From Methanococcus vannielii SB (GTDB lineage: Archaea; AGJL01; Methanococci; Methanococcales; Methanococcaceae), in assembly GCF_000017165.1 (NCBI RefSeq), contig NC_009634.1, forward strand, positions 1,068,249 to 1,132,248: a stretch of 64,000 nt of DNA. The letters are read 5' to 3'. Below are positions 1-8,848 of this stretch, piece after piece. Both the position numbers and the translations under genes were made by a program. Within the stretch, counting starts at the first letter, position 1. The number at the start of each line of letters is the position of its first letter. The notes under the pieces are model-generated. The model did no database searches. It worked only from the letters and a program-made list of their open reading frames with translations, and was not told the DNA's origin.

Positions 1-1633
1 CTGGGTTTTCTTGATACTGTTTAATTACATCCCCTACCTTTTTAATTCCGTTAATATTGTTATTTACCATATACTTTAATACTTTTTTTCTATTTATTCG
101 ATCATCCATTAATTCATCCCTTGTAATTCCTGCAATTGCACAGACTTCTTCTTCCCACATACAAATTCCCGTTTTTACAACACTGTCACTTACACCGTCG
201 TACTTAAATAACTCGGTTTTGGTAATATTTTCACCACTTCCGCCAATTTCAACAACCCCTAAAATTCTTCTTATGGTTTTCTTATTTCTCTTAATTCGTT
301 GCTGGTTTATAATAAAATCAACTGAAGAAAGCATAACCTTTGGAACACTCATCGGGTGGTTAATAAGTCTTATTATTGCTTCATCTGCACTGTTTGCGTG
401 TAAAGTCCCTGAACAACCATCATGTCCAGTATTCATTGCAACCAACAGAGAGTGGGCTTCACTACCCCTTACTTCCCCTACAAAAATCCGGTCTGGCCTC
501 ATTCTAAGTGAGTTTTTAATTAAATCATCCATTGTAATTTCATAACCTTGAATTCCAGGTCTTCCGGGCCTTGTAATCATTTTTATAACGTGATTTAACG
601 GTACTTGCAACTCTGGCGTATCTTCAACAGTGATAATTCTATCGTTATACATTGAAAACATTGAAACAACGTTTAATGTTGTAGTCTTACCTGAACCTGT
701 ACCACCAACAATTAAGGTATTTGCTGGTTTTGAACCAAAATATCCTTCAACAGCCTGCCAAAGGAAAGATGCAAGTTCTAAATCAAAAGTTCCATATCTT
801 ATTAAATCAACAATTGTTAAGGGGTCTGCACTAAATTTACGAATTGTAATTGTACTCCCCCTAAGAGTTACATCTTGCATTGTTGCATTTACTCTACTTC
901 CATCAGGTAAAAAAGCGTCAAGTAATGGCGTTCTAGAATCAATAGTTCTTCCTGCAAGGTATGCAATACTTTCAACAACTCTTGTTGCTTCGTGGCGATC
1001 TGAACGTATGTTTGTTTCACACATTTGGTATTTTCTATGGAATACATATGCTGGAGAATCAATTCCATTTACCATTAATTCTTCTAGACTATCATCATTT
1101 AGTGGAATTTCTAAAAGTCCAAGTTTTCCAATAATTAAGTAAAAATAGTGCGATAAATGAAGTATTTCAATATCCCTTAAATGTAAGTTATTTTTTTCTG
1201 AAAAACTTTTTAAATATCCTTGAATTTGCCCTAATTTCTGTAGTGATGATTCTGATAATTCTGCTTTAATAGTCTTTATATCCAGTTCAGAGAATTTTGA
1301 AAGGGCGGTGTTCATTAATGTAATTTCGGGTATTTTATACTTTGTAACTCCTTCTTCTTTTTCGATAATAATATCAAAATCGATTTCATCAACTCTTACA
1401 AAATACTTATCTAAAATAGTGGACCTTGAATCACTAGTAAAATTTTCTATTTCTTGTTTTTTTATATCGCGGGATATCGAAAAACCAACTTTTTTGGGAG
1501 GTTCCTGTTTTGTGTCTTCTAAACTATTTTCTTTATTTTCGTAAATATTTGGGGTGTTTATATTACTTTCAGCTAAATCTTTTTTAGCAATAGCTGGTTT
1601 ATCGGATTTTTGAATCCTATCAAACAGTCCCAT
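1..1633 (-). CDS. Type IV pilus-like assembly ATPase, copy A (3' end outside window)
   Basis: This is the copy A version of the gene at 5377-7038 and is identical wherever visible. About the last nine codons and the stop fall left of base 1. It encodes a secretion ATPase of the GspE/TadA/FlaI superfamily with Walker A GGTGSGKT at residues 310-317, a Walker B region near 377-390 (RMRPDRIFVGEVRG) and a His box near 403-415. The ATG at 1633 is preceded by a GGGTGA ribosome binding site, and TFB lies 16 bases upstream. It probably powers pilus assembly with the two platform proteins encoded next to it. Whether this copy is intact depends on sequence outside the window. Confidence 0.9.
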   Translation of the reverse strand, partial: MGLFDRIQKSDKPAIAKKDLAESNINTPNIYENKENSLEDTKQEPPKKVGFSISRDIKKQEIENFTSDSRSTILDKYFVRVDEIDFDIIIEKEEGVTKYKIPEITLMNTALSKFSELDIKTIKAELSESSLQKLGQIQGYLKSFSEKNNLHLRDIEILHLSHYFYLIIGKLGLLEIPLNDDSLEELMVNGIDSPAYVFHRKYQMCETNIRSDRHEATRVVESIAYLAGRTIDSRTPLLDAFLPDGSRVNATMQDVTLRGSTITIRKFSADPLTIVDLIRYGTFDLELASFLWQAVEGYFGSKPANTLIVGGTGSGKTTTLNVVSMFSMYNDRIITVEDTPELQVPLNHVIKMITRPGRPGIQGYEITMDDLIKNSLRMRPDRIFVGEVRGSEAHSLLVAMNTGHDGCSGTLHANSADEAIIRLINHPMSVPKVMLSSVDFIINQQRIKRNKKTIRRILGVVEIGGSGENITKTELFKYDGVSDSVVKTGICMWEEEVCAIAGITRDELMDDRINRKKVLKYMVNNNINGIKKVGDVIKQYQENP

Positions 1634-1649
1634 AACAGTTCACCCTTTT

Positions 1650-2669
1650 TTAAAGTGTAACGTCGATATCTAAGTGTTCAGTAAGTTCCTTGTATCTATT
1701 TCTAATTGTAACTTCAGTAACTCCTGCAACATCTGCAACTTCTCTTTGTGTACGCCTAGTTCCTTGTAAAACGCTTGCAATATATATTGCAGCTGCGGCA
1801 ACACCTGTTGGACCCCGTCCACTAGTTAATCCTCGTTCCCCTGCTTTCTGAAGAATTGAAATTGCTTTTGATTCAACCTCTCCAGGTAATTTTAATTCGG
1901 ATGCAAACCTTGGAACATAATCTATAGGATTTGTCGGGGCGAGTCTTATGTTTAATTCTCTTGAAATAAACCTATATGTTCTCCCAATTTCTTTTCTATC
2001 GACTCTTGAAACTTCCGCAATTTCATCAAGAGTTCTTGGAACTTTACATCTTCTACATGCCGCATAAAGTGCAGCTGCGGCAACACCTTCAATACTCCTT
2101 CCACGAATTAATCCCTTTTCTACAGCACCCCTATAAAGAACTGCAGCATTTTCCCTAACGTTTCTTGGAAGCCCTAATTTTGATGCGATTCTATCGAGTT
2201 CTGAAAGTGCAAACGCCAAGTTCCTTTCTGATGCATCAGAAACCCTAATTCTCCTTTGCCACTTTCTTAAACGGTATAACTGGGCCCTTTTATCCGCAGA
2301 AATGTCTTTACCGTAACTATCTTTATTTCTCCAATCAATAACTGTTGAAAGGCCTTTATCATGAATAGTATATGTCATTGGAGCTCCAACCCTACTTCTT
2401 TTGACACGTTGCTCATGGTCGAATGCTCTCCATTCTGGGCCGACATCGAATAAATTCTGCTGTAAAACGCACCCGCACATTTCACAAACGATTTCAGCCC
2501 TTTCATAATCCTTAATTATATTTTTACTTCCGCAAACAGGACAGATTAGTTCTTCCTCTTTTTCAAGAATTACGTTTTTATTAGAATAGTCCTCAGGCTT
2601 TGCTACAGCTAGCTTTATTTTTCTTTCGGACTTTTTTGTATCTTCTTTTGTAATGGGTTCAACTTTCAT
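1650..2669 (-). CDS. tfb: Transcription initiation factor B (TFB), copy A
   Basis: This 339-residue general transcription factor bridges TBP-TATA-BRE DNA and RNA polymerase. The N-terminal zinc ribbon has C43-x2-C46 and C62-x2-C65. A B-finger/reader segment follows near 77-97 ([11 protein letters not shown]), then two cyclin-fold repeats at roughly 150-235 and 245-330. The ATG sits behind GCGGTG. It lies between Gar1 (18 bases upstream) and the pilus ATPase (16 bases downstream) in one apparent operon. It is identical to the copy at 7055-8074, so the strain would carry two copies of a gene that is usually dosage-sensitive. Confidence 0.95.
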   Translation of the reverse strand: MKVEPITKEDTKKSERKIKLAVAKPEDYSNKNVILEKEEELICPVCGSKNIIKDYERAEIVCEMCGCVLQQNLFDVGPEWRAFDHEQRVKRSRVGAPMTYTIHDKGLSTVIDWRNKDSYGKDISADKRAQLYRLRKWQRRIRVSDASERNLAFALSELDRIASKLGLPRNVRENAAVLYRGAVEKGLIRGRSIEGVAAAALYAACRRCKVPRTLDEIAEVSRVDRKEIGRTYRFISRELNIRLAPTNPIDYVPRFASELKLPGEVESKAISILQKAGERGLTSGRGPTGVAAAAIYIASVLQGTRRTQREVADVAGVTEVTIRNRYKELTEHLDIDVTL

Positions 2670-2687
2670 GATAACACCGCGTTAAAG

Positions 2688-2957
2688 TTATTTCCTTCCT
2701 TTTTTACGGGTCTTCTGCTGCTCTTCTAAAACGAAAACGTGACTGACTTTAACTGATTCCATAGCGTCTTCTTCATTAAATGGGATTATTTTTACATAAG
2801 GTTCATCAACAGGCCCAAATATATCATATATCTTTCCAATTTTCTTAATTTTATCTTTAATTTTTAAACCGACAGATGCATTTAACCGCAACTGTTTTTT
2901 AGTACGCCCAATTAATTTTCCTTTCGGAGTTTTGTGTAATATTTGTATTTTTTCCAA
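2688..2957 (-). CDS. gar1: H/ACA RNP protein Gar1, copy A
   Basis: This 89-residue Gar1-family protein is a core component of archaeal H/ACA guide RNPs, where it binds the Cbf5 catalytic subunit and aids rRNA pseudouridylation and product turnover. The N-terminal part forms the expected small beta-barrel (KTPKGKLIGRT, then KIYDIFGPVDEPYVKI, the Gar1 signature), and the tail is basic (KTRKKGRK). The start is TTG at 2957 behind a GGGGG run; no in-frame ATG lies nearby. It is first in the minus-strand Gar1-TFB-ATPase series, transcribed from a promoter near 3041-3055. The identical second copy is at 8093-8362. Confidence 0.9.
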   Translation of the reverse strand: MEKIQILHKTPKGKLIGRTKKQLRLNASVGLKIKDKIKKIGKIYDIFGPVDEPYVKIIPFNEEDAMESVKVSHVFVLEEQQKTRKKGRK

Positions 2958-3040
2958 AGGATTTCCCCCGACAGATTACTCTATTTAAAATTATAAATAT
3001 AAACAATGATATCGATTCATATATACTCTCCACACGATTA

Positions 3041-3071
3041 TATATATAAGTTTCGAAAAGTATATATATAA
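3041..3071. promoter_or_regulatory. Back-to-back BRE/TATA elements between gar1 and idi (copy A)
   Basis: The minus strand reads CGAAACTTATATATA at 3055-3041, a good methanococcal BRE/TATA about 85-100 bases upstream of the gar1 start. The plus strand reads CGAAAAGTATATATATAA at 3054-3071. The two share a central TTCGAA and form a nearly perfect dyad centred at 3053/3054. The leftward element fits the gar1-tfb-ATPase operon. The rightward one would give idi a leader of about 350 bases or make a separate RNA. The same block occurs in copy B at 8446-8476. Confidence 0.6.
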
Positions 3072-3138
3072 TTTAATAAAATTTATTTTGGTTTAAAGCT
3101 TCTTTTAAAGAGTAACTCGACGTATTTTGGAATAATGA

Positions 3139-3163
3139 AACTAGTTTTTAATAAAAACTAGTT
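3139..3163. repeat. Perfect palindrome in the gar1-idi spacer (copy A)
   Basis: Two 12-base arms, AACTAGTTTTTA and TAAAAACTAGTT, flank a single A. Outside the arms GAATAA (3130-3135) and TTATTC (3162-3167) can also pair in a shifted register. It lies between the divergent promoters and idi, so it could be an operator or a hairpin in a leader RNA. The second copy is at 8544-8568. Confidence 0.8.
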
Positions 3164-3443
3164 ATTCATGTATAAATTAAGAATAAAACTAAAAATAGCT
3201 TTAAAATATTAATTATCAAATAATACATTAGTTAAAAACAATTTTTTTATGCTGTTTTTTATTGAAAATAGCTTTAAAATATACTAATGGTATATTTTCA
3301 TATATATCTTAATTTTTATTTTTAAATCTTTTTATTATTATTTTTTACCGTGGAAACCTTTTTATTATTTCCTGTCTATGGTTTTATATCGTGAATTTTC
3401 GGAACTTTGAGATTTTTAGATAATAATATATAGGTGGTTATTC

Positions 3444-3833
3444 GTGAATAATAATAGCATTGAATATAGAAAGTTGGAACACTTAATTGTATGTGATCAC
3501 TGTGATGTGGAGTACAAGAAAGGAACCCTTCTTGAGGACGTTGAATTGATTCACAGCGGTGTATCAAACTGCGATTTGAACAATATTGATACATCAATTG
3601 AAATATTTGGAAAAAAGTTAGATGCTCCAATAATTATTGCTGCAATAACGGGTGGACACCCTAAGGCAAAAGATGTTAATAAAAATATTGCAGTAGCTAT
3701 TGAAGAACTTAATTTAGGTATGGGAGTAGGTTCTCAAAGGGCAGGAATTTTAAAACCTGACCTAATCGATACATATTTAACGTATTTGCAAGTTCTCCGC
3801 CGTATTTTCTATTTTCAATTATCAACCTGCTAA
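3444..3833 (+). pseudogene. idi: Truncated idi (copy A), fused to antisense platform-gene DNA
   Basis: Codons 1-111, from the GTG start behind AGGTGG, are identical to the intact type 2 isopentenyl-diphosphate isomerase gene at 8849. After KPDLIDTY the duplication junction replaces the rest with 18 residues (LTYLQVLRRIFYFQLSTC) read antisense through the truncated platform gene, followed by a stop. The FMN and catalytic regions beyond residue 111 are missing, so an active enzyme is not expected. The promoter region is intact, so it may still be transcribed and would run antisense into the truncated platform gene. Confidence 0.92.
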
Positions 3834-4305
3834 TTTGTCTAAAAAGTTTTGAATCAAGTGAATTTGATACAAGCATCATCGAATCTTCAAAACTAAGCTT
3901 TTTTTCAGTCATTAACAGCACTATTTTTGAAAATACAGAATCTACTTCAGGAATTCCACTTCGTATAACTTCATTAATTGCTTCAACAATTGACCTACCT
4001 GAATCCAATGATAGAACCATTACATAAAGTGCTTTTGGAAGGTTGCTATCAAACTTTTCCATTTTTGACTCATACATTATACTTGGAATTGCAAGTACAC
4101 TCCCTAAATAAACAAGAGTTAATATGATGGTAGTTTGTAGTGTAAAACCAATTATTATCCTAAGTAATATTGGTAAAACCAGTACTACAAAAATTAATCC
4201 AATAAATATTCTTTCATCTACATTTTTACCGGTTTTTTTAAGTATCCGTAGGTTTCTTTTAATTAAATAATTATAAATTCTGGATATTGATGCAGACATA
4301 TCCAT
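3709..4305 (-). pseudogene. Truncated pilus platform protein (TadC/T2SF-like), copy B
   Basis: The first 176 codons encode a type II secretion F-domain platform protein: a hydrophobic pair at about residues 30-75 and then a cytosolic T2SF helical domain (YVMVLSLDSGRSIVEAINEVI). At 3778/3777 the frame passes through the duplication junction and reads about 22 residues antisense to idi before stopping. The C-terminal membrane part is lost. The ATG at 4305 sits just past the TGA of the upstream platform gene, with GAGTGA as ribosome binding site, so the two were translationally coupled. The complete version is predicted left of the window in copy A. Confidence 0.85.
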
Positions 4306-4309
4306 TTTT

Positions 4310-5365
4310 TCACTCTATTTTCATTTTAATAAATATTGTAAAAATTATGGTAGATAAAAGCCCTATTTTAGTCATTACTAAGTCAATAGCATTAATAATT
4401 CCATCAAAACCCTGCTGAGCCCCTAATGCAGACTGTATCATACCTGAAAATGGTATAATAAGGCCTATACCAAATATTAAATTACCTAAATTTGAAATTT
4501 GAAACTTTGAAGAATCAATTTTGGATAGTGATTCCCTTACTATTTCATTATACAGGTTTTCAAGTAATAACTGGGTTCCACCTTTATTTGCAGCAAGAAT
4601 TAATTGATCATAAAGTTTTTTTAGAAGAGGTATTTTTGACCTTACTTTTGCCCGTTCTAGTGCTTCTACAAAGTTATATCCTCCTTGATTAATATCTTTT
4701 ATAATGCTCCTAAATTCGTAAGAGGTTAAACCGTATTCTGGATTATTTGCAATATTTTTAATAGCTTCTTGGACTGACGCTCCGGAATTCAGCATTGATA
4801 TAAGGTGTAATATACTCATTAACACTTGAATCTTTATTTCTCCCCTAAATAGTGTAAGTTTTAATTTTGGATAAAATATTCCTCCAAATAGGATAATTAA
4901 TGCAAAAATAATTCCATTAGTAATTCCAGATATGGGATCAGAAGTAATTACTCCATATAAAAAAAGTAAAATAACCGCAAATATTGAAAAAACAATTATT
5001 TTTAAAAAATAAACACGTTCATCAATAATTCCAGCATACTGGTAATCTCTTTTTGATGGCAAAAATGATGTATTTGTAACCCAATACGAAAAAGAATCCG
5101 AATAACCTTGTAATGCGCCAAAACGCTTTTCAAATAAAATATCGTCTATATCAATAGTTACTTCTGGAGTTTCATTAATGTATGGTTCATAAAATTCTAA
5201 AATTTCGTCTTCCGTAAATGTTTCTTTTTTTCTATCAAATATTTTTTTTAAGTATTCTGACCTTCCAACCCTTGAAACATTTTTCCGTTTCGTAATTTTA
5301 GTACTTTTTAATAAATTCGACAGTTTATCTAAAAAACTCGGTTCTTTTTTACGTCTTACATTCAT
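4310..5365 (-). CDS. Type IV pilus-like platform membrane protein (TadB/TadC family)
   Basis: About 351 residues. A charged N-terminal region of about 100 residues is followed by two membrane segments (near 115-165), a T2SF cytosolic domain (LHLISMLNSGASVQEAIKNI) and a C-terminal membrane pair. Platform proteins of this family sit in the cytoplasmic membrane and couple the assembly ATPase to the growing filament. ATG at 5365 is preferred, although an in-frame GTG three codons upstream is possible. The ATPase stop lies 11 bases upstream and a second platform gene starts 4 bases downstream. Two platform genes beside one ATPase match the separate pilus-assembly locus known in M. maripaludis (from memory). 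Confidence 0.85.
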   Translation of the reverse strand: MNVRRKKEPSFLDKLSNLLKSTKITKRKNVSRVGRSEYLKKIFDRKKETFTEDEILEFYEPYINETPEVTIDIDDILFEKRFGALQGYSDSFSYWVTNTSFLPSKRDYQYAGIIDERVYFLKIIVFSIFAVILLFLYGVITSDPISGITNGIIFALIILFGGIFYPKLKLTLFRGEIKIQVLMSILHLISMLNSGASVQEAIKNIANNPEYGLTSYEFRSIIKDINQGGYNFVEALERAKVRSKIPLLKKLYDQLILAANKGGTQLLLENLYNEIVRESLSKIDSSKFQISNLGNLIFGIGLIIPFSGMIQSALGAQQGFDGIINAIDLVMTKIGLLSTIIFTIFIKMKIE

Positions 5366-5376
5366 TAAAATCACAA

Positions 5377-7038
5377 CTACTCCAGTATATGCTTTAAAAC
5401 ATTTTCTGGGTTTTCTTGATACTGTTTAATTACATCCCCTACCTTTTTAATTCCGTTAATATTGTTATTTACCATATACTTTAATACTTTTTTTCTATTT
5501 ATTCGATCATCCATTAATTCATCCCTTGTAATTCCTGCAATTGCACAGACTTCTTCTTCCCACATACAAATTCCCGTTTTTACAACACTGTCACTTACAC
5601 CGTCGTACTTAAATAACTCGGTTTTGGTAATATTTTCACCACTTCCGCCAATTTCAACAACCCCTAAAATTCTTCTTATGGTTTTCTTATTTCTCTTAAT
5701 TCGTTGCTGGTTTATAATAAAATCAACTGAAGAAAGCATAACCTTTGGAACACTCATCGGGTGGTTAATAAGTCTTATTATTGCTTCATCTGCACTGTTT
5801 GCGTGTAAAGTCCCTGAACAACCATCATGTCCAGTATTCATTGCAACCAACAGAGAGTGGGCTTCACTACCCCTTACTTCCCCTACAAAAATCCGGTCTG
5901 GCCTCATTCTAAGTGAGTTTTTAATTAAATCATCCATTGTAATTTCATAACCTTGAATTCCAGGTCTTCCGGGCCTTGTAATCATTTTTATAACGTGATT
6001 TAACGGTACTTGCAACTCTGGCGTATCTTCAACAGTGATAATTCTATCGTTATACATTGAAAACATTGAAACAACGTTTAATGTTGTAGTCTTACCTGAA
6101 CCTGTACCACCAACAATTAAGGTATTTGCTGGTTTTGAACCAAAATATCCTTCAACAGCCTGCCAAAGGAAAGATGCAAGTTCTAAATCAAAAGTTCCAT
6201 ATCTTATTAAATCAACAATTGTTAAGGGGTCTGCACTAAATTTACGAATTGTAATTGTACTCCCCCTAAGAGTTACATCTTGCATTGTTGCATTTACTCT
6301 ACTTCCATCAGGTAAAAAAGCGTCAAGTAATGGCGTTCTAGAATCAATAGTTCTTCCTGCAAGGTATGCAATACTTTCAACAACTCTTGTTGCTTCGTGG
6401 CGATCTGAACGTATGTTTGTTTCACACATTTGGTATTTTCTATGGAATACATATGCTGGAGAATCAATTCCATTTACCATTAATTCTTCTAGACTATCAT
6501 CATTTAGTGGAATTTCTAAAAGTCCAAGTTTTCCAATAATTAAGTAAAAATAGTGCGATAAATGAAGTATTTCAATATCCCTTAAATGTAAGTTATTTTT
6601 TTCTGAAAAACTTTTTAAATATCCTTGAATTTGCCCTAATTTCTGTAGTGATGATTCTGATAATTCTGCTTTAATAGTCTTTATATCCAGTTCAGAGAAT
6701 TTTGAAAGGGCGGTGTTCATTAATGTAATTTCGGGTATTTTATACTTTGTAACTCCTTCTTCTTTTTCGATAATAATATCAAAATCGATTTCATCAACTC
6801 TTACAAAATACTTATCTAAAATAGTGGACCTTGAATCACTAGTAAAATTTTCTATTTCTTGTTTTTTTATATCGCGGGATATCGAAAAACCAACTTTTTT
6901 GGGAGGTTCCTGTTTTGTGTCTTCTAAACTATTTTCTTTATTTTCGTAAATATTTGGGGTGTTTATATTACTTTCAGCTAAATCTTTTTTAGCAATAGCT
7001 GGTTTATCGGATTTTTGAATCCTATCAAACAGTCCCAT
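5377..7038 (-). CDS. Type IV pilus-like assembly ATPase, copy B (complete)
   Basis: 553 residues, GspE/TadA/FlaI-type hexameric ATPase for filament assembly at the cytoplasmic membrane. The first 70 residues are polar and low in complexity. A conserved N-terminal domain spans about 150-300. The RecA-like core has Walker A at 310-317, an acidic box (ITVEDTPE) near 334-341, Walker B near 377-390 and a His box (GHDGCSGTLHANS) at 403-415. The ATG follows GGGTGAACTGTT. It lies between TFB and the two platform genes, so the pilus motor is co-directional with gar1 and tfb. I infer pilus rather than archaellum because no fla genes are present. Confidence 0.92.
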   Translation of the reverse strand: MGLFDRIQKSDKPAIAKKDLAESNINTPNIYENKENSLEDTKQEPPKKVGFSISRDIKKQEIENFTSDSRSTILDKYFVRVDEIDFDIIIEKEEGVTKYKIPEITLMNTALSKFSELDIKTIKAELSESSLQKLGQIQGYLKSFSEKNNLHLRDIEILHLSHYFYLIIGKLGLLEIPLNDDSLEELMVNGIDSPAYVFHRKYQMCETNIRSDRHEATRVVESIAYLAGRTIDSRTPLLDAFLPDGSRVNATMQDVTLRGSTITIRKFSADPLTIVDLIRYGTFDLELASFLWQAVEGYFGSKPANTLIVGGTGSGKTTTLNVVSMFSMYNDRIITVEDTPELQVPLNHVIKMITRPGRPGIQGYEITMDDLIKNSLRMRPDRIFVGEVRGSEAHSLLVAMNTGHDGCSGTLHANSADEAIIRLINHPMSVPKVMLSSVDFIINQQRIKRNKKTIRRILGVVEIGGSGENITKTELFKYDGVSDSVVKTGICMWEEEVCAIAGITRDELMDDRINRKKVLKYMVNNNINGIKKVGDVIKQYQENPENVLKHILE

Positions 7039-7054
7039 AACAGTTCACCCTTTT

Positions 7055-8074
7055 TTAAAGTGTAACGTCGATATCTAAGTGTTCAGTAAGTTCCTTGTAT
7101 CTATTTCTAATTGTAACTTCAGTAACTCCTGCAACATCTGCAACTTCTCTTTGTGTACGCCTAGTTCCTTGTAAAACGCTTGCAATATATATTGCAGCTG
7201 CGGCAACACCTGTTGGACCCCGTCCACTAGTTAATCCTCGTTCCCCTGCTTTCTGAAGAATTGAAATTGCTTTTGATTCAACCTCTCCAGGTAATTTTAA
7301 TTCGGATGCAAACCTTGGAACATAATCTATAGGATTTGTCGGGGCGAGTCTTATGTTTAATTCTCTTGAAATAAACCTATATGTTCTCCCAATTTCTTTT
7401 CTATCGACTCTTGAAACTTCCGCAATTTCATCAAGAGTTCTTGGAACTTTACATCTTCTACATGCCGCATAAAGTGCAGCTGCGGCAACACCTTCAATAC
7501 TCCTTCCACGAATTAATCCCTTTTCTACAGCACCCCTATAAAGAACTGCAGCATTTTCCCTAACGTTTCTTGGAAGCCCTAATTTTGATGCGATTCTATC
7601 GAGTTCTGAAAGTGCAAACGCCAAGTTCCTTTCTGATGCATCAGAAACCCTAATTCTCCTTTGCCACTTTCTTAAACGGTATAACTGGGCCCTTTTATCC
7701 GCAGAAATGTCTTTACCGTAACTATCTTTATTTCTCCAATCAATAACTGTTGAAAGGCCTTTATCATGAATAGTATATGTCATTGGAGCTCCAACCCTAC
7801 TTCTTTTGACACGTTGCTCATGGTCGAATGCTCTCCATTCTGGGCCGACATCGAATAAATTCTGCTGTAAAACGCACCCGCACATTTCACAAACGATTTC
7901 AGCCCTTTCATAATCCTTAATTATATTTTTACTTCCGCAAACAGGACAGATTAGTTCTTCCTCTTTTTCAAGAATTACGTTTTTATTAGAATAGTCCTCA
8001 GGCTTTGCTACAGCTAGCTTTATTTTTCTTTCGGACTTTTTTGTATCTTCTTTTGTAATGGGTTCAACTTTCAT
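7055..8074 (-). CDS. tfb: Transcription initiation factor B (TFB), copy B
   Basis: This is an exact duplicate of the TFB at 1650-2669: 339 residues, zinc ribbon cysteines 43/46/62/65, B-reader segment and two cyclin repeats. Its context (gar1 upstream, pilus ATPase downstream) and upstream promoter are also duplicated, so both copies should be expressed alike. Archaea with several TFBs usually carry diverged paralogues; here the identity points to recent duplication and not to specialised factors. Confidence 0.95.
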   Translation of the reverse strand: MKVEPITKEDTKKSERKIKLAVAKPEDYSNKNVILEKEEELICPVCGSKNIIKDYERAEIVCEMCGCVLQQNLFDVGPEWRAFDHEQRVKRSRVGAPMTYTIHDKGLSTVIDWRNKDSYGKDISADKRAQLYRLRKWQRRIRVSDASERNLAFALSELDRIASKLGLPRNVRENAAVLYRGAVEKGLIRGRSIEGVAAAALYAACRRCKVPRTLDEIAEVSRVDRKEIGRTYRFISRELNIRLAPTNPIDYVPRFASELKLPGEVESKAISILQKAGERGLTSGRGPTGVAAAAIYIASVLQGTRRTQREVADVAGVTEVTIRNRYKELTEHLDIDVTL

Positions 8075-8092
8075 GATAACACCGCGTTAAAG

Positions 8093-8362
8093 TTATTTCC
8101 TTCCTTTTTTACGGGTCTTCTGCTGCTCTTCTAAAACGAAAACGTGACTGACTTTAACTGATTCCATAGCGTCTTCTTCATTAAATGGGATTATTTTTAC
8201 ATAAGGTTCATCAACAGGCCCAAATATATCATATATCTTTCCAATTTTCTTAATTTTATCTTTAATTTTTAAACCGACAGATGCATTTAACCGCAACTGT
8301 TTTTTAGTACGCCCAATTAATTTTCCTTTCGGAGTTTTGTGTAATATTTGTATTTTTTCCAA
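8093..8362 (-). CDS. gar1: H/ACA RNP protein Gar1, copy B
   Basis: Exact duplicate of the 89-residue Gar1 at 2688-2957, with the same TTG start behind a G-run. The predicted role is the Cbf5-binding subunit of H/ACA pseudouridylation RNPs. Other H/ACA components (Cbf5, Nop10, L7Ae) are not in the window, so the duplication raises only the Gar1 gene dose. Confidence 0.9.
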   Translation of the reverse strand: MEKIQILHKTPKGKLIGRTKKQLRLNASVGLKIKDKIKKIGKIYDIFGPVDEPYVKIIPFNEEDAMESVKVSHVFVLEEQQKTRKKGRK

Positions 8363-8848
8363 AGGATTTCCCCCGACAGATTACTCTATTTAAAATTATA
8401 AATATAAACAATGATATCGATTCATATATACTCTCCACACGATTATATATATAAGTTTCGAAAAGTATATATATAATTTAATAAAATTTATTTTGGTTTA
8501 AAGCTTCTTTTAAAGAGTAACTCGACGTATTTTGGAATAATGAAACTAGTTTTTAATAAAAACTAGTTATTCATGTATAAATTAAGAATAAAACTAAAAA
8601 TAGCTTTAAAATATTAATTATCAAATAATACATTAGTTAAAAACAATTTTTTTATGCTGTTTTTTATTGAAAATAGCTTTAAAATATACTAATGGTATAT
8701 TTTCATATATATCTTAATTTTTATTTTTAAATCTTTTTATTATTATTTTTTACCGTGGAAACCTTTTTATTATTTCCTGTCTATGGTTTTATATCGTGAA
8801 TTTTCGGAACTTTGAGATTTTTAGATAATAATATATAGGTGGTTATTC
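8363..8848. other. AT-rich 486-bp intergenic region, gar1 to idi (copy B)
   Basis: Exact repeat of 2958-3443. It carries the back-to-back promoters (8446-8476), the 25-base palindrome (8544-8568) and the 18-bp direct repeats (8597-8614 and 8670-8687). This copy stands in front of the intact idi gene. Confidence 0.7.

Larger units (their letters stand above)
2958..3443. other. AT-rich 486-bp intergenic region, gar1 to idi (copy A)
   Basis: No gene is seen here. The region holds the divergent promoter pair at 3041-3071, a palindrome at 3139-3163 (arms AACTAGTTTTTA and TAAAAACTAGTT around one base), and an 18-bp direct repeat AAAATAGCTTTAAAATAT at 3192-3209 and 3265-3282. Two possible TATA elements for idi lie near 3347-3370 and 3381-3390. 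It is reproduced exactly at 8363-8848. Confidence 0.7.
1..3777. repeat. Tandem duplication, copy A (right part)
   Basis: This stretch recurs at 5406-9182 at a constant offset of 5405 bases. The encoded ATPase, TFB and Gar1 proteins, their antisense shadow frames and the 486-base intergenic region are identical in both copies. Identity ends at 3777 (t in both); base 3778 is t but its counterpart 9183 is c. With a 5405-bp unit, copy A should begin about 1627 bases left of the window. I see no insertion sequence or long repeat at the visible junction. A very recent segmental duplication or an assembly error would look the same. Confidence 0.95.

Noticed and set aside
3600-3900. Insertion sequence or phage integration as the cause of the duplication
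   Set aside because: No terminal repeats, target duplication, transposase or integrase is seen at the visible junction.
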